Origin: Symbiodinium natans
Taxonomy: Eukaryota; Sar; Dinophyceae; Suessiales; Symbiodiniaceae
DNA length: 64,000 nucleotides
NCBI GenBank assembly: GCA_905221605.1
Contig: CAJNDS010000261.1
Location: forward strand, 120,740 to 184,739
Direction of reading: 5' to 3'
In this document: piece after piece, positions 13,701 through 24,384 of the stretch
How the letters are laid out: every line of letters begins with the position of its first letter
Position numbering within the stretch: the stretch's first letter is position 1
The notes under the pieces: model-generated
Told to the model about the DNA's origin: nothing
Database searches by the model: none
The model's input: the letters and a program-made list of their open reading frames with translations, nothing else
Translations under genes and position numbers: made by a program

Positions 13701-13854
13701 ACCCCGACCCCATGGCCATTTTCATGTGCCAAGTCATTGTTAAAACCCTAGTTGCAACAGGGAGGATCCTGGAGGGCTTTCGTGATGTCTCTTTGACTGT
13801 CGCCGTCAGAGTCCGTCAGGCAGACGGCGCAGCACCTCTCTGGGAGCCTCTCAG
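10734..13854. other. Gap between P4-ATPase and HAD-like gene; candidate exons only
   Basis: No family was recognised. Protein-like open stretches on + occur near 11190-11380 and 12273-12480 (with a segment reading VWEFSDSQVGDVSTLTAIVK). A G homopolymer lies at about 12525-12539. Between about 13020 and 13330 the sequence carries loosely repeated CTGTAGT/CAGCATTTAAAGCTG-like words. None is strong enough to call as a gene. Confidence 0.4.
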
Positions 13855-14895
13855 TCTGCAGAGCCTGCATGCGCTTCATGCACGCGGCTGGTATTGGGAT
13901 TTGATGGCGTCATCTGTGCCGATGCGGAGGAGGTGGCTGCAGCGGGGTGCCAGGCTGCCTTCGATCTGTGGCCAGATGTCATGGAAATCGCCGACGACAT
14001 CACACTAAACGAGGCTGGAGTACGCAAGAGCTGGGTGGAGTACGACTGGCAGCGGCTCTTAGAGCACAAGGCATCTGCGGTGTTTACGGATGCACCTCCC
14101 TGGTTGCTCTACAAAATTCAAAAGCTCCGACCCGCATGTCAAGCAGGGTGGGAGATGGCGCTTTTTGCCCGTCTCTGCGTCGAGGAGGCGATCGCCTGCA
14201 GAGCGAATCGGGCCAAAGGGCGGGGTGGAGCACGGCCGCTGACCATCGGAGAAATCGAATGCAACTGGTTGGATGCGCGTCCTGGTGAATTCGGCTTGCG
14301 GGAGCTCTTGTTGATGAGGTGGGGGAATCTTAGCATTGCGCAGCTGCAGGAAGCAATAGCAGAAGCAAGGCGTAAACACCGTTCAGAGGGTCTCCTCACG
14401 GAGACAAAGTTCTACAGCGACGTGTTGCGGGTCGTGTGGCTGGCAGTAGCTGATGGCACGATCGACGAGACCGTTCACATCATCACGAGTCGCGACCAGA
14501 TTTCTGCTACACACGCCTTGCAAATGGCGAGCGCTGGCGCAGTGGACTCAGTAGACCTTCCATTCGACCCGCCAGACTTCCAGGGGTCGTGGGCTGGCAA
14601 GGAAGGCTGGCAACTGCACTGTGGTCTTGGGACACTGGAACACAAGGTCCAAGCGATAGAGTCTTTGTGCGACACGCTTGGGGCCACATCTGGCGTTGCT
14701 TGACCAGCACTCAGAGCAGGTTTGTGCAGCTGTTGTTCATTTAGAAGTTTTCGGGTTCATTCCCGCAGCTACTAATGGAATAAAGGACTGCAGCATGTGT
14801 CCAAGGAGGGGCTTGTGATTGTTGATGACTCAGTGATGTTTCTGAAAGCTTGCGCCTCGAAGCTGCATCTTGCCGCTGTCGGGAGCTCAGAGCAG
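13855..14895 (+). CDS. HAD-superfamily-like protein, nucleophile Asp replaced
   Basis: Two exons fit the plant/algal HAD-like hydrolase family that starts with a DFDGVLCDS motif. Exon 1 (about 13855-14682) holds a 270-codon open frame: LVLGFDGVICAD at its start, a WPD motif about 22 residues on, then PACQAGWEMALFARLCVE, matching the family's RPVVETGYENLLLVRLLLE region, then TKFYSDV and HIITSRDQ, matching the FYPGV and IVTTKQ segments. Exon 2 (14794-14895) carries GLVIVDDSVMFL, the acidic motif IV. Donors are GC at 14683 and probably GC at 14896. The exon 1 start is an estimate after an AG at 13853-13854. HAD motif I needs D-x-D; here the first Asp, the nucleophile, is Gly. The product may be a non-catalytic member. 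Further exons at both ends are probable but not found. Confidence 0.75.
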
Positions 14896-15314
14896 GCGAG
14901 CATGGCACGGGGCAACAAGCAAGGGCCGAAGGCAGAAGTAACTCGCTGTGTCAAAGAGCTATTTCTGATGCTTGCTGTTTAAGCAGGGCTGTGTAGCCGC
15001 ATAGCGCTCGTAAGCGGTGGCTCAGTCTATGTCAATGGCTTATTGGCACAGCGGGTGTTCAATGCTGCAACATCCTGTTTTCTGGTGCTTGCTACAGTAG
15101 CACTCTCACCATAAGCGCAGCTGAAGCCAGTGCGTCTGCACCGCCAGCTAGGGATCGCAGGCAAGCAGCGCTCCACAATTTCACAACTGAAATTGCAGTT
15201 CAGCACATGAGGCACGGCTTTACTTGGCTTCGTGGGGCTACGTGAGCCATCGGCACTGGGCAGATGGCCGCTCCGGGCTTCCAAGATTCTTGTACACAAG
15301 GAGATACAAGGAGG

Positions 15315-15794
15315 ATATGAAGTAGGGTTTATATTACTGCTTTTGGTGAGTGTATGTAAGGTTCCTCTTTAATTGTAAACGCTTGCGCGCGCCGCCTCGG
15401 CAGCCGGGCCGGCCCACGGACAGGAAAGGAGGAAAGAGGTTTCTGGGAAAGGCCATAAATAAACGGGGAGGGGGTGCCAGGAAGGGTCCCAGGGCTCCTA
15501 GGAAAGGTACCCCAAAAAGGTCCGACAGCCAAACTCGCGCTTTTTTTGGAGCGCCCCCTCTCTAATAGCCGCCGACAGGCGGCCCCCACAGCATCCGTTT
15601 GCAGCTCCTCCAAGCGAATCGGGGGGGTCCCACAGGGCGGGGGGGGGGGGGGTCCGTCACAAAATTTGGCATGCAAGGAAGGGTTGGGTTAGGGGGAAGG
15701 AGACCGGATCCCGTGTCTGCTTGTTCAAGGCGAACATTGGTGAGTGTATATACTGGGTGTCCTTTTGACAAGAAATATATACCCTACTTCATAT
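15315..15794. mobile_element. MITE-like element with about 20-bp terminal inverted repeats
   Basis: The left end reads ATATGAAGTAGGGTTTATAT and the right end is its near-perfect reverse complement (ATATATACCCTACTTCATAT). Just inside, GGTGAGTGTAT occurs in the same orientation near both ends. The core is GC-rich with a G homopolymer near 15641-15652 and has no coding capacity of note. No target-site duplication is evident in the immediate flanks (CAAGGAGG left, GGGCTCTC right). It could be a non-autonomous DNA transposon remnant or a foldback sequence. Confidence 0.55.
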
Positions 15795-16394
15795 GGGCTC
15801 TCTGCCCGAGGTAGGGTTCAGGCGGTTTTGGGCCGTTGGGGGCTTTCCTGCCAAGGGCCAAGTCTCATCGTGGGATTCTGCATGTTTGTGTCATCTCAAG
15901 CAAGGAGTGCGAGAGCTTTCGGGTGCCGAAGACCTTGCTGCGATACTTGCGAGATCTGATGAGAGCTGACAAAAATGCTGGCAGCAATCCCGCGGTTGCT
16001 GTTGTGTAAGCGATGGCTTGCTCACAGTTCCCGCCGTTGTCAATGCACCTTAGGCCGTTTTGCCCTTGAGTTCGTAGCTTCGGGTGTTGCCATGGCTGCG
16101 CTTTCCCTAATAAGCTCGTCCTAGGCTTAGCACTTGTTCCGGAATGTATCATGTAAGGTCCAAGAGCAGCAAGCGTTGGCTGAACACTGATTGGTCGAGC
16201 TTAGCTCTGCCCAGGCTTGCCCAGCGACTGCGACGTGGCCCTGCGCAATGCGAGGATACAACTCATCTGGGCAGACAATCGAGAACACACGAGTCTGCAT
16301 AGTCTGCACAACTTGCTGCCCAGGAGCATTCAGGCGCCATGTTTGGAGGTGCTGCTGGCAGCTTAGCCGCTCGCATCCCAGTATTCCCAGACTA
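15795..16394. other. Unassigned, candidate coding ends
   Basis: Near 15890-15970 two overlapping + frames look protein-like (one ends GAEDLAAILARSDES then stop; the other contains KTLLRYLRDLMRADKNAG then runs to a stop at about 16008). I could not tell which, if either, is real, or whether it closes the HAD-like gene upstream. Confidence 0.3.
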
Positions 16395-16505
16395 TGGGCA
16401 GGACCTTCGTTCTTGTCCCTGCTCCCAGTACCTCCCAACCGGCTGATGAGGCCTTCGATGACGTTCCCGACGACTTTCAACTTCCAGAAGGGAGCGTGCA
16501 AAAGG
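16395..16505 (+). CDS. Candidate first exon, unknown gene
   Basis: Open from an ATG through MGRTFVLVPAPSTSQ and an acidic stretch (EAFDDVPDDFQLPEG) to AAGG followed by the canonical donor GTGAGA. Composition is typical of coding sequence and the donor is good. The family is not recognised. Downstream, an open + frame at about 16830-17168, rich in Lys, Glu and Ser, might belong to the same gene. Confidence 0.35.
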
Positions 16506-17576
16506 GTGAGAAGTGCGATGCTCAGCAAGGATGCGGTGTCACTCTATCTCTCTTCTCGCTTTCCCACTCTCGCTGCATGTGTGTCTGGCTGGGTACCTGC
16601 CTTGTAAGCAAGGTATTTCAAGAAGTATTGTGCCCAGTGCCATTCGATCTATCCAGACAACCGGCTTACGAGAGTGCCCCGACTGCAAAAGCCAGAACGA
16701 GCTGCGTTTTGCCAGTCTGAGACAGTCACACGACTTGACAACTTGGTGGGCCCTGTGGGCGAAAATGCAGGCTGGACAGACGCAGATTGGACCGACCTTG
16801 TTCAACATCTACGGTGTCTCGGACCATAAGTGACCGACAGACACACAGCTCTGCCTGTGGGGGGGGACAAAGCAAGAAGCTATGAGAGCAAGAAGACAAA
16901 AGGAACAAACGAAAGCTGCGAGAGCAAGATTGAGGGACTTGTCAGCTGCCTCGTTGCGCTGTCCGATGGCACAAAGCGCTGTGACGAGTTGCGTTGGACG
17001 CGAGATGGTGGACGCGAGATGGAGCACGCCCAGAAAGAAAGCAGAAAGAGGATCTTGCCGGAGCAATGCACAGTAGTCGCAGGTAATGTATCCCAGGCGA
17101 TCCCCGAGAAATACATTTTCCATCATGGATGTATCCGCCATGATGATTTAGGGCTCTCAGAAGACTGACGTGTCGCGCAACAGAATCTTATGCTCCAAGG
17201 GCGTAGCCTAAAAGGGGCCCCGCAGCCCAAGACCTGCAGGTGTTATGGCTTCAAATGCTCCTCAAATCTACCATCGCCAACACTGAGCATAATTTCGGCA
17301 CCACACCTGGAAAACCTCAAGACAACAACATCAACTCAAGAAGCGGGGAACATTCAATGCAGTTCAATACATGCATGCGTGTTCCTCAAAATCCTGACCG
17401 GCAGACCCGAGCCCTGGACGTGGGAATCCAGGATTCCCAAGAAGCATAGCCATGCATAGCTGCATAGCGTACATATCGGCAACCCCACAGAGTAGTGTCT
17501 CAAACGCTGTGAAGACCTGTAGAGAGCTTTCCTCCTTTGTGCCCGAAGAATCCGAAAACCCTATCGCTGTCAAGAT

Positions 17577-17790
17577 TTCATGAGCAAGTTCCTCTGTGTC
17601 CTTTGGTCATTTGACCTCCATGCAAAGTCTTCATGAACAACTTGATCCTTTGTGTACTTTGGTCGCCTGACCTCCAAATCCGAAGTTTTCATGACAAACT
17701 TGCTCCTCTATCCTTTGGTCGCTTGACATCACATTCCAAGCTTCATGAGCATCTTGCTACTCTGTGTCCTTCAAATTCAATGGGGGGGGG
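17577..17790 (+). repeat. Diverged about 55-bp tandem repeat, four copies
   Basis: Copies begin with TTCATGA at about 17577, 17630, 17688 and 17742. Each reads TTCATGAnCAAnTTGnTCC followed by CTTTGGTC and TTGACnTCCA. The last copy is partial and runs into a G homopolymer near 17780. No coding function is evident. Confidence 0.75.
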
Positions 17791-18551
17791 GGGGGGCGGC
17801 ATCTGAAAAACTGAGACACTGCTGGTGTGTGCTTTATTTTGGAAAGTGTCCATGCTCGTCTCCAACCTGTTTTCCAACGTACAATCTGTTCTACACCCTT
17901 TGGACACAGGCCGTGCCAGTGGACTGGAAGAGATTCAGAACAAACAGGCCGAACATGATGCAAGCAGCCTCTGAACCTGATTGTGTGCAATTTCCCTGCA
18001 GTGCTTTGAAAGTTTTGCAGCCAGGGCACAGACCGTGTGGACAACGTCCTCTGGTTAGAAGCAGCACTGATGCGACCTCCTTGGCTTTCGTCCAGTCTTC
18101 TCGGTCTTCTCCCGTTCTTCGCTGCGTGGCCATGAGAGGAATTACATGAAGAACCCGCGCGTTATGGCACAGGGGAGCTGGCCCTAATCTTGCCACGGCA
18201 TCCATAGACTGTGGTCTGACTGGCCTGCACGTGTATGTGTGCATGTAGGTGTTTTGCGTGATGCCTGGCTTGACTTAAGGCGTGTCCAAATGAACTTCGC
18301 GGGCAAAGACCTAAGCTTTGTGCGATTGTGTCAGTTCCAGCGCTTTGTCGCTGCAATATCTCTTGCTTTCACGTGGCAAGGCATCAAAGACTTCCAGATA
18401 CGAGTAGACATCGCCCCGCGCCAGCAGACATGCGGAGAGTCAACAAATGTGGTTAGTTTGTGAAACTTCTGCTGTGGTTCTGCCGAGCAGCTGGCGCGCT
18501 CTTGCAAAAGTCATCGTCAGGTCACCATGTTCTTCTCCTATGTTGACCTAT

Positions 18552-18623
18552 GTGATACGTTATGTGATACATTGTGTGATACATTACGTGGTACACTGTG
18601 TGATACATTACGTGATAAATGTT
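18552..18623 (+). repeat. 12-bp minisatellite, six copies
   Basis: Six consecutive 12-base units of the type GTGATACATTAC/GTGATACATTGT, one unit reading GTGGTACACTGT and the last GTGATAAATGTT. In one + frame it would read CDTL repeats, but the frame is open by virtue of the 12-base period and is not evidence of a gene. Confidence 0.85.
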
Positions 18624-18646
18624 GCTCCAAAAAACTCGCTCTGCGA

Positions 18647-19099
18647 GGTCCACTATCTCAAAACCTTGGACTGGGCGAACGAGGAACTTGCGTGGTCCCG
18701 GCAAAGGCTTAAGGAACCCTCAGGAAGACTCTTGCAGAGCCACGCAGCGAAGAACGAAGAGGAGATCTTCTGTTGTCCATGCCATGGCAGGAATCCACCA
18801 GAGAAGCCAGCGAGTTTCGCCCCCGTCCGATGGTACTGGGCCCAGCTGCTTCCCTATACCTCGCCTCCCCTGGCCTTCCTGGAAGTTGAGCGTCGGTGTT
18901 GAAGGATGCAGCAGATGAACAACAAGTAATGAAATTGACGGCTGAATCTGAAGCAAGTTCTGGACCTTTGCATCGTGCTGTGGCGCTTGACAGAGCTACT
19001 GCAGTGATTTCTACTCACAAGAACCGAAAAGCACCAGAAGGTGGGTGTCCAGAACGCTTCGGCGATTTCGGCGAAGCTGCACTCTTGGCACTAGGCTAG
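18647..19099 (+). CDS. Candidate 3' exons of an unknown gene
   Basis: After CTGCGAG an open frame reads VHYLKTLDWANEELAW then SRQRLKEPSG and an NEEE-ending acidic tail to about 18765, a convincing helical coding stretch. A second frame from about 18896 to a TAG at 19099 reads KDAADEQQVMKLTAESEASS and ends GEAALLALG. They could be two exons of one gene, with an intron between. The family is not recognised. Compositional bias and the AG-bounded starts are the only support. Confidence 0.35.
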
Positions 19100-20019
19100 G
19101 TTAAACTGCGCTGACAGACCAGGGGGTGCTCCCCTACACGTTGTCAACTTGAGCTTGCCAGTCCCTTGCCCATCGCTGGGCAAGCATGAGATTTGAGTTA
19201 CATCTTGAAGCCTTCGACCATTATCCGAATAGTCACTTCCCTATGTGTACACATAGGGCGCTTGGATCGCCCGTTTAGACGTTCATCGCGAATCCAGCAA
19301 TGTGCATGAAGATTGTTCATCCCTGCGCCCAAAAAACCGTCAACCCCAGAAACCTCAAAACAGCACTGGTGGCATGATAGGGAAGCTGCTTAGTTCAGAG
19401 CCTTTGGGGCTAAACCATCATTATTCAGAACTGTGGCGTCGTTCAAGTTTGCATTTGTGCTTACGCATAGGACAGTGGCTAAAGGCTGGCCAAGTTCCTA
19501 TTTTCGGGTTTGTGGCAAACATGGGAACTTTTGTTTGGCATTTTCTGTGGAAGCAGAGCCATCCGAAATCCAAATTCAGCAAACATGAGGGCGAGCTTGA
19601 AGTTGTGAAGCTCGGATGGTTGGGGTGCAAGGGGCTGTGCAGGAGTTCAACGCTGCAGCGGGTAAGCTTTCAGAGGTACTTTACCAAGGGTAACCTCTCG
19701 ACCGACTGCTGCATTCTCCCGAGTGCGGAGCTTTGCACCGAGCTTGCTTAAGAAAAGCCTTGCACGTGCGAGCAGCTGCCGGACTCAGAGCTGCGACTCT
19801 GCTGTCTATGAAGCTGTTGAAGCGGATTGTATGACCATGTATGACCTGAGTTGGCTCAAGCTGTTGCTTTGCAAGACATTGCTTGTCAGGAGGTGGAGCG
19901 CTGAGGCGCCACGTCGTACTATAGTAGCTCAGCACAGCTGTTGCAGACTACCGCGTTCTTAATTTTATCGTTCATGCCAGCTCTTCTTTAAACCTGAAGC
20001 GATTCAGTCATGTTCAGCA
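19100..20019. other. Spacer upstream of the SET gene; possible spliced-leader relic
   Basis: An ORF of 149 codons (19302-19751, +) has a hydrophobic middle but no recognised motif. TTGGCTCAAG at 19851-19860 matches the last ten bases of the dinoflagellate spliced leader (known sequence ending TTTTGGCTCAAG), about 160 bases before the SET ATG. Ten bases is a weak match and may be chance. Confidence 0.35.
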
Positions 20020-21756
20020 ATGCGAGAACTTCGGGTGATTGGTATCCTGTCGCTAATTCACTGGCTGGCTTCAGCCTCACAGGGTGCCAGAGAAGCAAGC
20101 TGCAGCGCAGATTGCGACAAGGAAACTACGCAAACTCCTGTTCGCAGATTGCTGTCCTCGCTTCGAAGAATTGGGGGCTCCGTGAGGTCCGATCTCACTT
20201 TCACAAGAAGCCCTGGCAATGCCACAGCTGTACATGCTTCGCGAGATATCGCCTCCGGGGAGATCCTCTTCAGGATTCCCCGGGCGGCTTTATTGTGGCC
20301 TGGCGCCAAAATTGTGAAACAGCTAGCCGCCGAGTTCCAGGCGTTTCAGCTTCGAGGCCACCTTACAGAGGCAGAATGTTTGGTACTGTCAGTGGCAGCC
20401 ATCAAGAAAGGCATTCAGAAGCCACCTGAATCGTCACCGATCCGCGCGTATGTGGATTTTCTAAAGAATGAGCCGCTTCCAAACGCCACCGTACTCTGGA
20501 GGACAGAAGTCCTGGCTTGGTTGAGTGGCACTGAAGCCGGTGAACTGACCCAGCATTTCCTGCGACGGATTGCTCAAATTCACGCTGTTGCTCCGCTTCT
20601 CCTGGAGTGCACCTGGCTGGCTTTACTTTCCAGCAGCCCACTGATGTTCTTTTGTTGTGAATCATGTCATACTGACAGGCACGACGACATCAAGGCACCA
20701 GGGTTTGGTACCTTCCGCAAGATGCTTGCAGCCATTGCAAGTTGAACACAGAAAGAGCATGTTGCAGATACGCACTGGTTTCACAAGTTGAGATGCTTCA
20801 TGGCGCACGATCGACTGTTCGACGAGTTTATAGCACACAGGCTGCCTTCGCCCAATACTATGCACGGCATGGGACTCTGCCACTCGGTGTAAGGCTCAGT
20901 CCAAGGGTCCAGGACGAACTTGAGTTTTTTTAATAGACCTTGTGCTGAAGGCTCACGTGGTGAGGCCGAGCCAGTGATGTAGGGCCCTTAGCAGCCTTAG
21001 CACAAGTCTTGTTCAAGAACCTCTTCTGCACTTTTCTGCTAGTTATGTGCAGCGTCTTGCAGGGCTCACCTTTCCAGAAAGACCTCTCGATCTTGAGTAG
21101 GCTCTAGTATCACCGGTTTGAGTACGACAGTTGGTGTCTGTAATGGGCCTGGTTTGTATAAAGTTCTCAGGAAAAAACGAAAAAGTAGAGAATCAGAGAG
21201 AGAGAGCGAGAGAGGGAAGCATGCGCATCGTTGCCGCACGCGCTGTTTTATCTTGGCTCCGCTCACCGCCAGGCATGAATGCGCCCATGTGAGCAGTTGT
21301 GAGCGTTGCTCCTTGTGCCTCGCCATTTCTTCATGCGCAGTCTCGCCATGATCGGCCGAGGATTCCAGGCATTGATTTGTGCCAGCGTCAAGATGGCGGC
21401 CTCAAGCCAGTGCACCAACGCACTTACGTTAACCAATGTTCAGGGTGACCGGTGGAAGTCTGGAGTCAAGTGGTCCATCACCTTACCATAGCTTGCGACA
21501 ACTCCCATCGGCCCTAGAAATTTAAGACTCCTCCAAGCTTCGTCTCACAGCTTCCATACTTGAGGTACTCAGGAAGGACAACGTTGCCGTATGCCCAGAC
21601 CAAAACTACCTCGTGAATGCTGTGCGAATGCGCAATTCCATTTAGAACGTGGCGGAACCCGAGGTTCTTGCAACGACAGGCGCCATTAAAGCGGGTGACG
21701 AGATTTTTGTTGACTTTGGAGCTGGGGACCTCAGAGCCTCAGAGCTGGCACTATGA
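20020..21756 (+). CDS. SET-domain protein (SETD3/Rubisco LSMT-like lysine methyltransferase), signal peptide
   Basis: Exon 1 starts at ATG 20020 and is open to 20745. Residues 1-21 (RELRVIGILSLIHWLASAS) form a likely signal peptide. The SET N-terminal part follows at about residues 48-190: GGSVRSDL, then ASRDIASGEILFRIPRAALL, matching the A-x-RDI-x-GE-x-L-x-IP signature, then AYVDFLKNEPLP and LAWLSGTEAGEL, matching the family's Y-x-x-LP and L-GT segments. The SET C-terminal motif appears at about 21640-21745: EVLATTGAIKAGDEIFVDFG, matching A-x-x-I-x-GDEI-x-YG; Tyr is replaced by Phe. Middle exons (SRAF, NH motifs) were not resolved; open pieces lie near 20800-20935 and 21310-21440. The end at the TGA of 21754-21756 is provisional, since the family usually has a further C-terminal helical domain. 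Likely substrate is a protein lysine or histidine. Confidence 0.75.
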
Positions 21757-23080
21757 GTGCGTGTGAGTGCTTGTGAGTGCCTGTCTGTCAGTGCCTGAGA
21801 TGTGGCTCATATGCTCAGGCTCGCGACCACACGGACCTGCTGGTTCAGGGAGTGAGGGACCCTCGTGCCCTTGTCCTTCCCTTTCTCCTTTCTGCTGCCG
21901 AGGCAGCGGACGACCCAGAAGCTGGCATTTTTCTGCCAGCTTGTGTCTGAGCACGCGATTGACACACCGGAGCGCCATGTTTGATTATCACAGAAAAGCT
22001 CGAAGCAACTTGCAGGTTCCTCTGGGCACCGGGTCCTCTGGCAGGTGGAAGCGACATGGCCCCAGCTCTCGAGAAAGCGTGGCGAATGCTGACAACGGTT
22101 TGTTGATAGGATCTGTGCATATCTGTGCCGGTTCTAGCCAACAAGGTCGTCTGTTCAAGTACCTGCATTGGCCTGCCGAGGCTCTGAAGCTATTGTTTCA
22201 TGAGCAGCCTCGACTTGTGAACATCGACTGTCGATTGTGCCATGCCGGTGGTGGCTCAATTGCAAAGGTGTGGCTTCGCGATGGCATTGTGCAGGCACCA
22301 TTCTGGAGTCGACAAGTCGATCAAAGTCGATGAAAGTGGATGAGTCTCAGAACCCCAGTAGACAGTTGTGAGGATCAGAGGCACCTTCGCCTTGCCACGA
22401 TGCATCGAGACGAGTTCACCGCTTGGTCACTGGCCGAGTGTTCACTACACCAGAGCTACACCACACTTCTTTTGTCACGTTCAGGCAGTGTCGCTGGCTT
22501 GCCGCACATTTACGCTTCCTGGTAGGACTGAAAAGGGCGCAGTCGCGGCGTAGTCTCCGAGGTCTGTTGGTGCGCTTGTCGCTGGTGCACCGCTAGCGGT
22601 GTCACGGGCTTTTCGCACGGAGACAGAGGCACAAAGAATGGCATAAACGAATGGAGAAAAGAAGCGCAGAGAATAGGATGATCCTCTCATAAAGCATGGT
22701 CAGAGCATTGCTCAGATCTGTGACACATTGTGGCACTTTCGAGAGGCCAACGCCTACCTGGTTGCAGAGTGCTCCAGGCGTGGAGCCTCTGCGAGGCAGC
22801 TGGCTTCACTGACTGCACGATCCATAACAACGAGTGTCTGCAGATGCCTTGTCCGCCTCCGCCGACGCATCCCTGCTTTTGCTTCAGTAGCTGCTGCGGT
22901 ACCTTTCTACCAAGTTACTCCGCCGAATGCGCACGAGCGAAGCGGGCATCTTCATTTTTAACTATGTGTTGTCGGTTGATTCCAGCGTGAAAAGACAGAG
23001 CGAGAGCTCTTCCGAGGTGTCTCGAGGATCCTGCTGAAAAGCTTATAAACTGTTGGGTCATTGCTGGATGTCAGGAGCAG
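21757..23080. other. Unassigned; candidate exon near 22.73 kb
   Basis: A + frame near 22728-22840 reads LWHFREANAYLVAECSRRG and continues arginine-rich; it looks coding but has no family. Another protein-like frame near 22000-22080 reads EKLEATCRFLWAP. These may be 3' exons of the SET gene or a new gene. Confidence 0.3.
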
Positions 23081-23084
23081 CATC

Positions 23085-23170
23085 GTATGCATATATAGAT
23101 ATATATGTAGACATATTTCATATTAGATTAGATTAGGTTATACTATATTATATGCATATGCAGATATCGT
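23085..23170. repeat. AT-rich microsatellite block
   Basis: ATATAGATATATATG followed by TTAGATTAGATTAGG-type pentamer units and ATATGC runs. Confidence 0.75.
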
Positions 23171-23225
23171 AAGTTTATAGGTAAAAGCACTGCGGCAAAG
23201 GGGGCGTTGGGACCTGACAGGTTGC

Positions 23226-23285
23226 AGACGCACTGGGCGAAGACGCATTGGGCGAAAACGCATTGGGTTAAGAAGCATTGGAAAG
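23226..23285 (+). repeat. 15-bp tandem repeat GACGCATTGGGCGAA, about four copies
   Basis: Consecutive diverging units CGCACTGGGCGAA, GACGCATTGGGCGAA, AACGCATTGGGTTAA, GAAGCATTGGAAAG; single GACGCATTGCGAA words recur downstream at about 23330. Confidence 0.75.
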
Positions 23286-23574
23286 TGCAGCTGCGTTGCG
23301 AAGTGAAGGCAAAGCTGCACTGGGATGCCAAGACGCATTGCGAAAAAATGCGAAACTGTCGGAAGAGCTCCTTTGAGAGGGCGCAAGCGCGAACAAATCG
23401 AACGGCCAGATTGTGCTTCTCCTCTGGGAGTATGTCTGGACTTCAAGAAGTATCCTTTCTTCTGTAGCTGAAGTATCGAACCCTGGCTTTGGATAGTTTC
23501 GCCGGGCGTGTTTCCTGTGGCATGGCACCTATACGCAGCTCAAGGCAAGATTCACAATGCAGCATGTACGCATC

Positions 23575-23750
23575 TATGCACATATGCACATATATATATA
23601 TGCATAAAAATAAATAATAATATGTGTTATGCATTTATTTATATATTTTCGCATGAGCATACATATATATATATATACATATGCGCAGAACAGCGTACGC
23701 ATGTATACATATGTATGTACATACATATATATATATATATATAATATGTA
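23575..23750. repeat. AT microsatellite block (ATATAC/CATATA)n
   Basis: Several uninterrupted (AT)n and CATATGTA runs. The overlapping frames reading IYIYIYI and similar on both strands are by-products of the repeat, not genes. Confidence 0.85.
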
Positions 23751-23980
23751 TGGTACCTCCCCCCCTTGGATCCACCATTTTCTTCTGGTTGTTTTCTGGT
23801 GTTGTATCTCGGATCTGTGTGTTATCATTATTGAAATCTCTTATTGAAATATTGAATTTCAACAAGGGTGGAACCAAGGACTAAGAACTAAGATTGCCAG
23901 GGACTCCTGGTCTTTGTTCTTACTTCTTGGTTCCACCTTAAAATGCCCGGTGGTCTCTTTAAGTTGTGTCTGTGTTTCAA

Positions 23981-24045
<65 letters not shown>
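23981..24045 (+). repeat. (CTA)n trinucleotide repeat, about 21 units
   Basis: Perfect TAC/CTA triplets ending in CTAGGG. A second, shorter CTA tract occurs at about 25050-25080 next to a poly-C tract, suggesting the two segments share a history. Confidence 0.95.
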
Positions 24046-24384
24046 GGGTTGCGCGCCTCAGGGCGCCTGGTGCTTTGGGGTGTGTGAGGTGCTGGAAAGC
24101 ATGGTTTTTGCGATGTATTTGCACATGTGTGTAAAAAGTCCGAAAACGCGAAAATCGCGCTAACTAATTTTAAGGCCAAAATCGAAGCCCGAAACGCGAA
24201 ACCCGGTATTCACAGCGGTTTATGGCCAAAACACAGGTATTTACAGCGTTTTCGCCCCGCTGCCAATGAAACAGTCCATCCTTGCAGGTGGCAATACTCT
24301 TGCGAGTGTTTCAGACAATTCGCACGTCATAGATCTGCAGACTTGTTGAGGCTCCCTCAACCCGAAACCCTTAACCCTTAAACC

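Noticed and set aside
23440-23530. tRNA-like T-loop (GGGTTCGAT) on the minus strand
   Set aside because: The five-base arm next to the loop does not pair and no acceptor stem could be formed.
23570-23880. Tyr/Ile-rich ORFs on both strands
   Set aside because: They are translations of the AT microsatellite.
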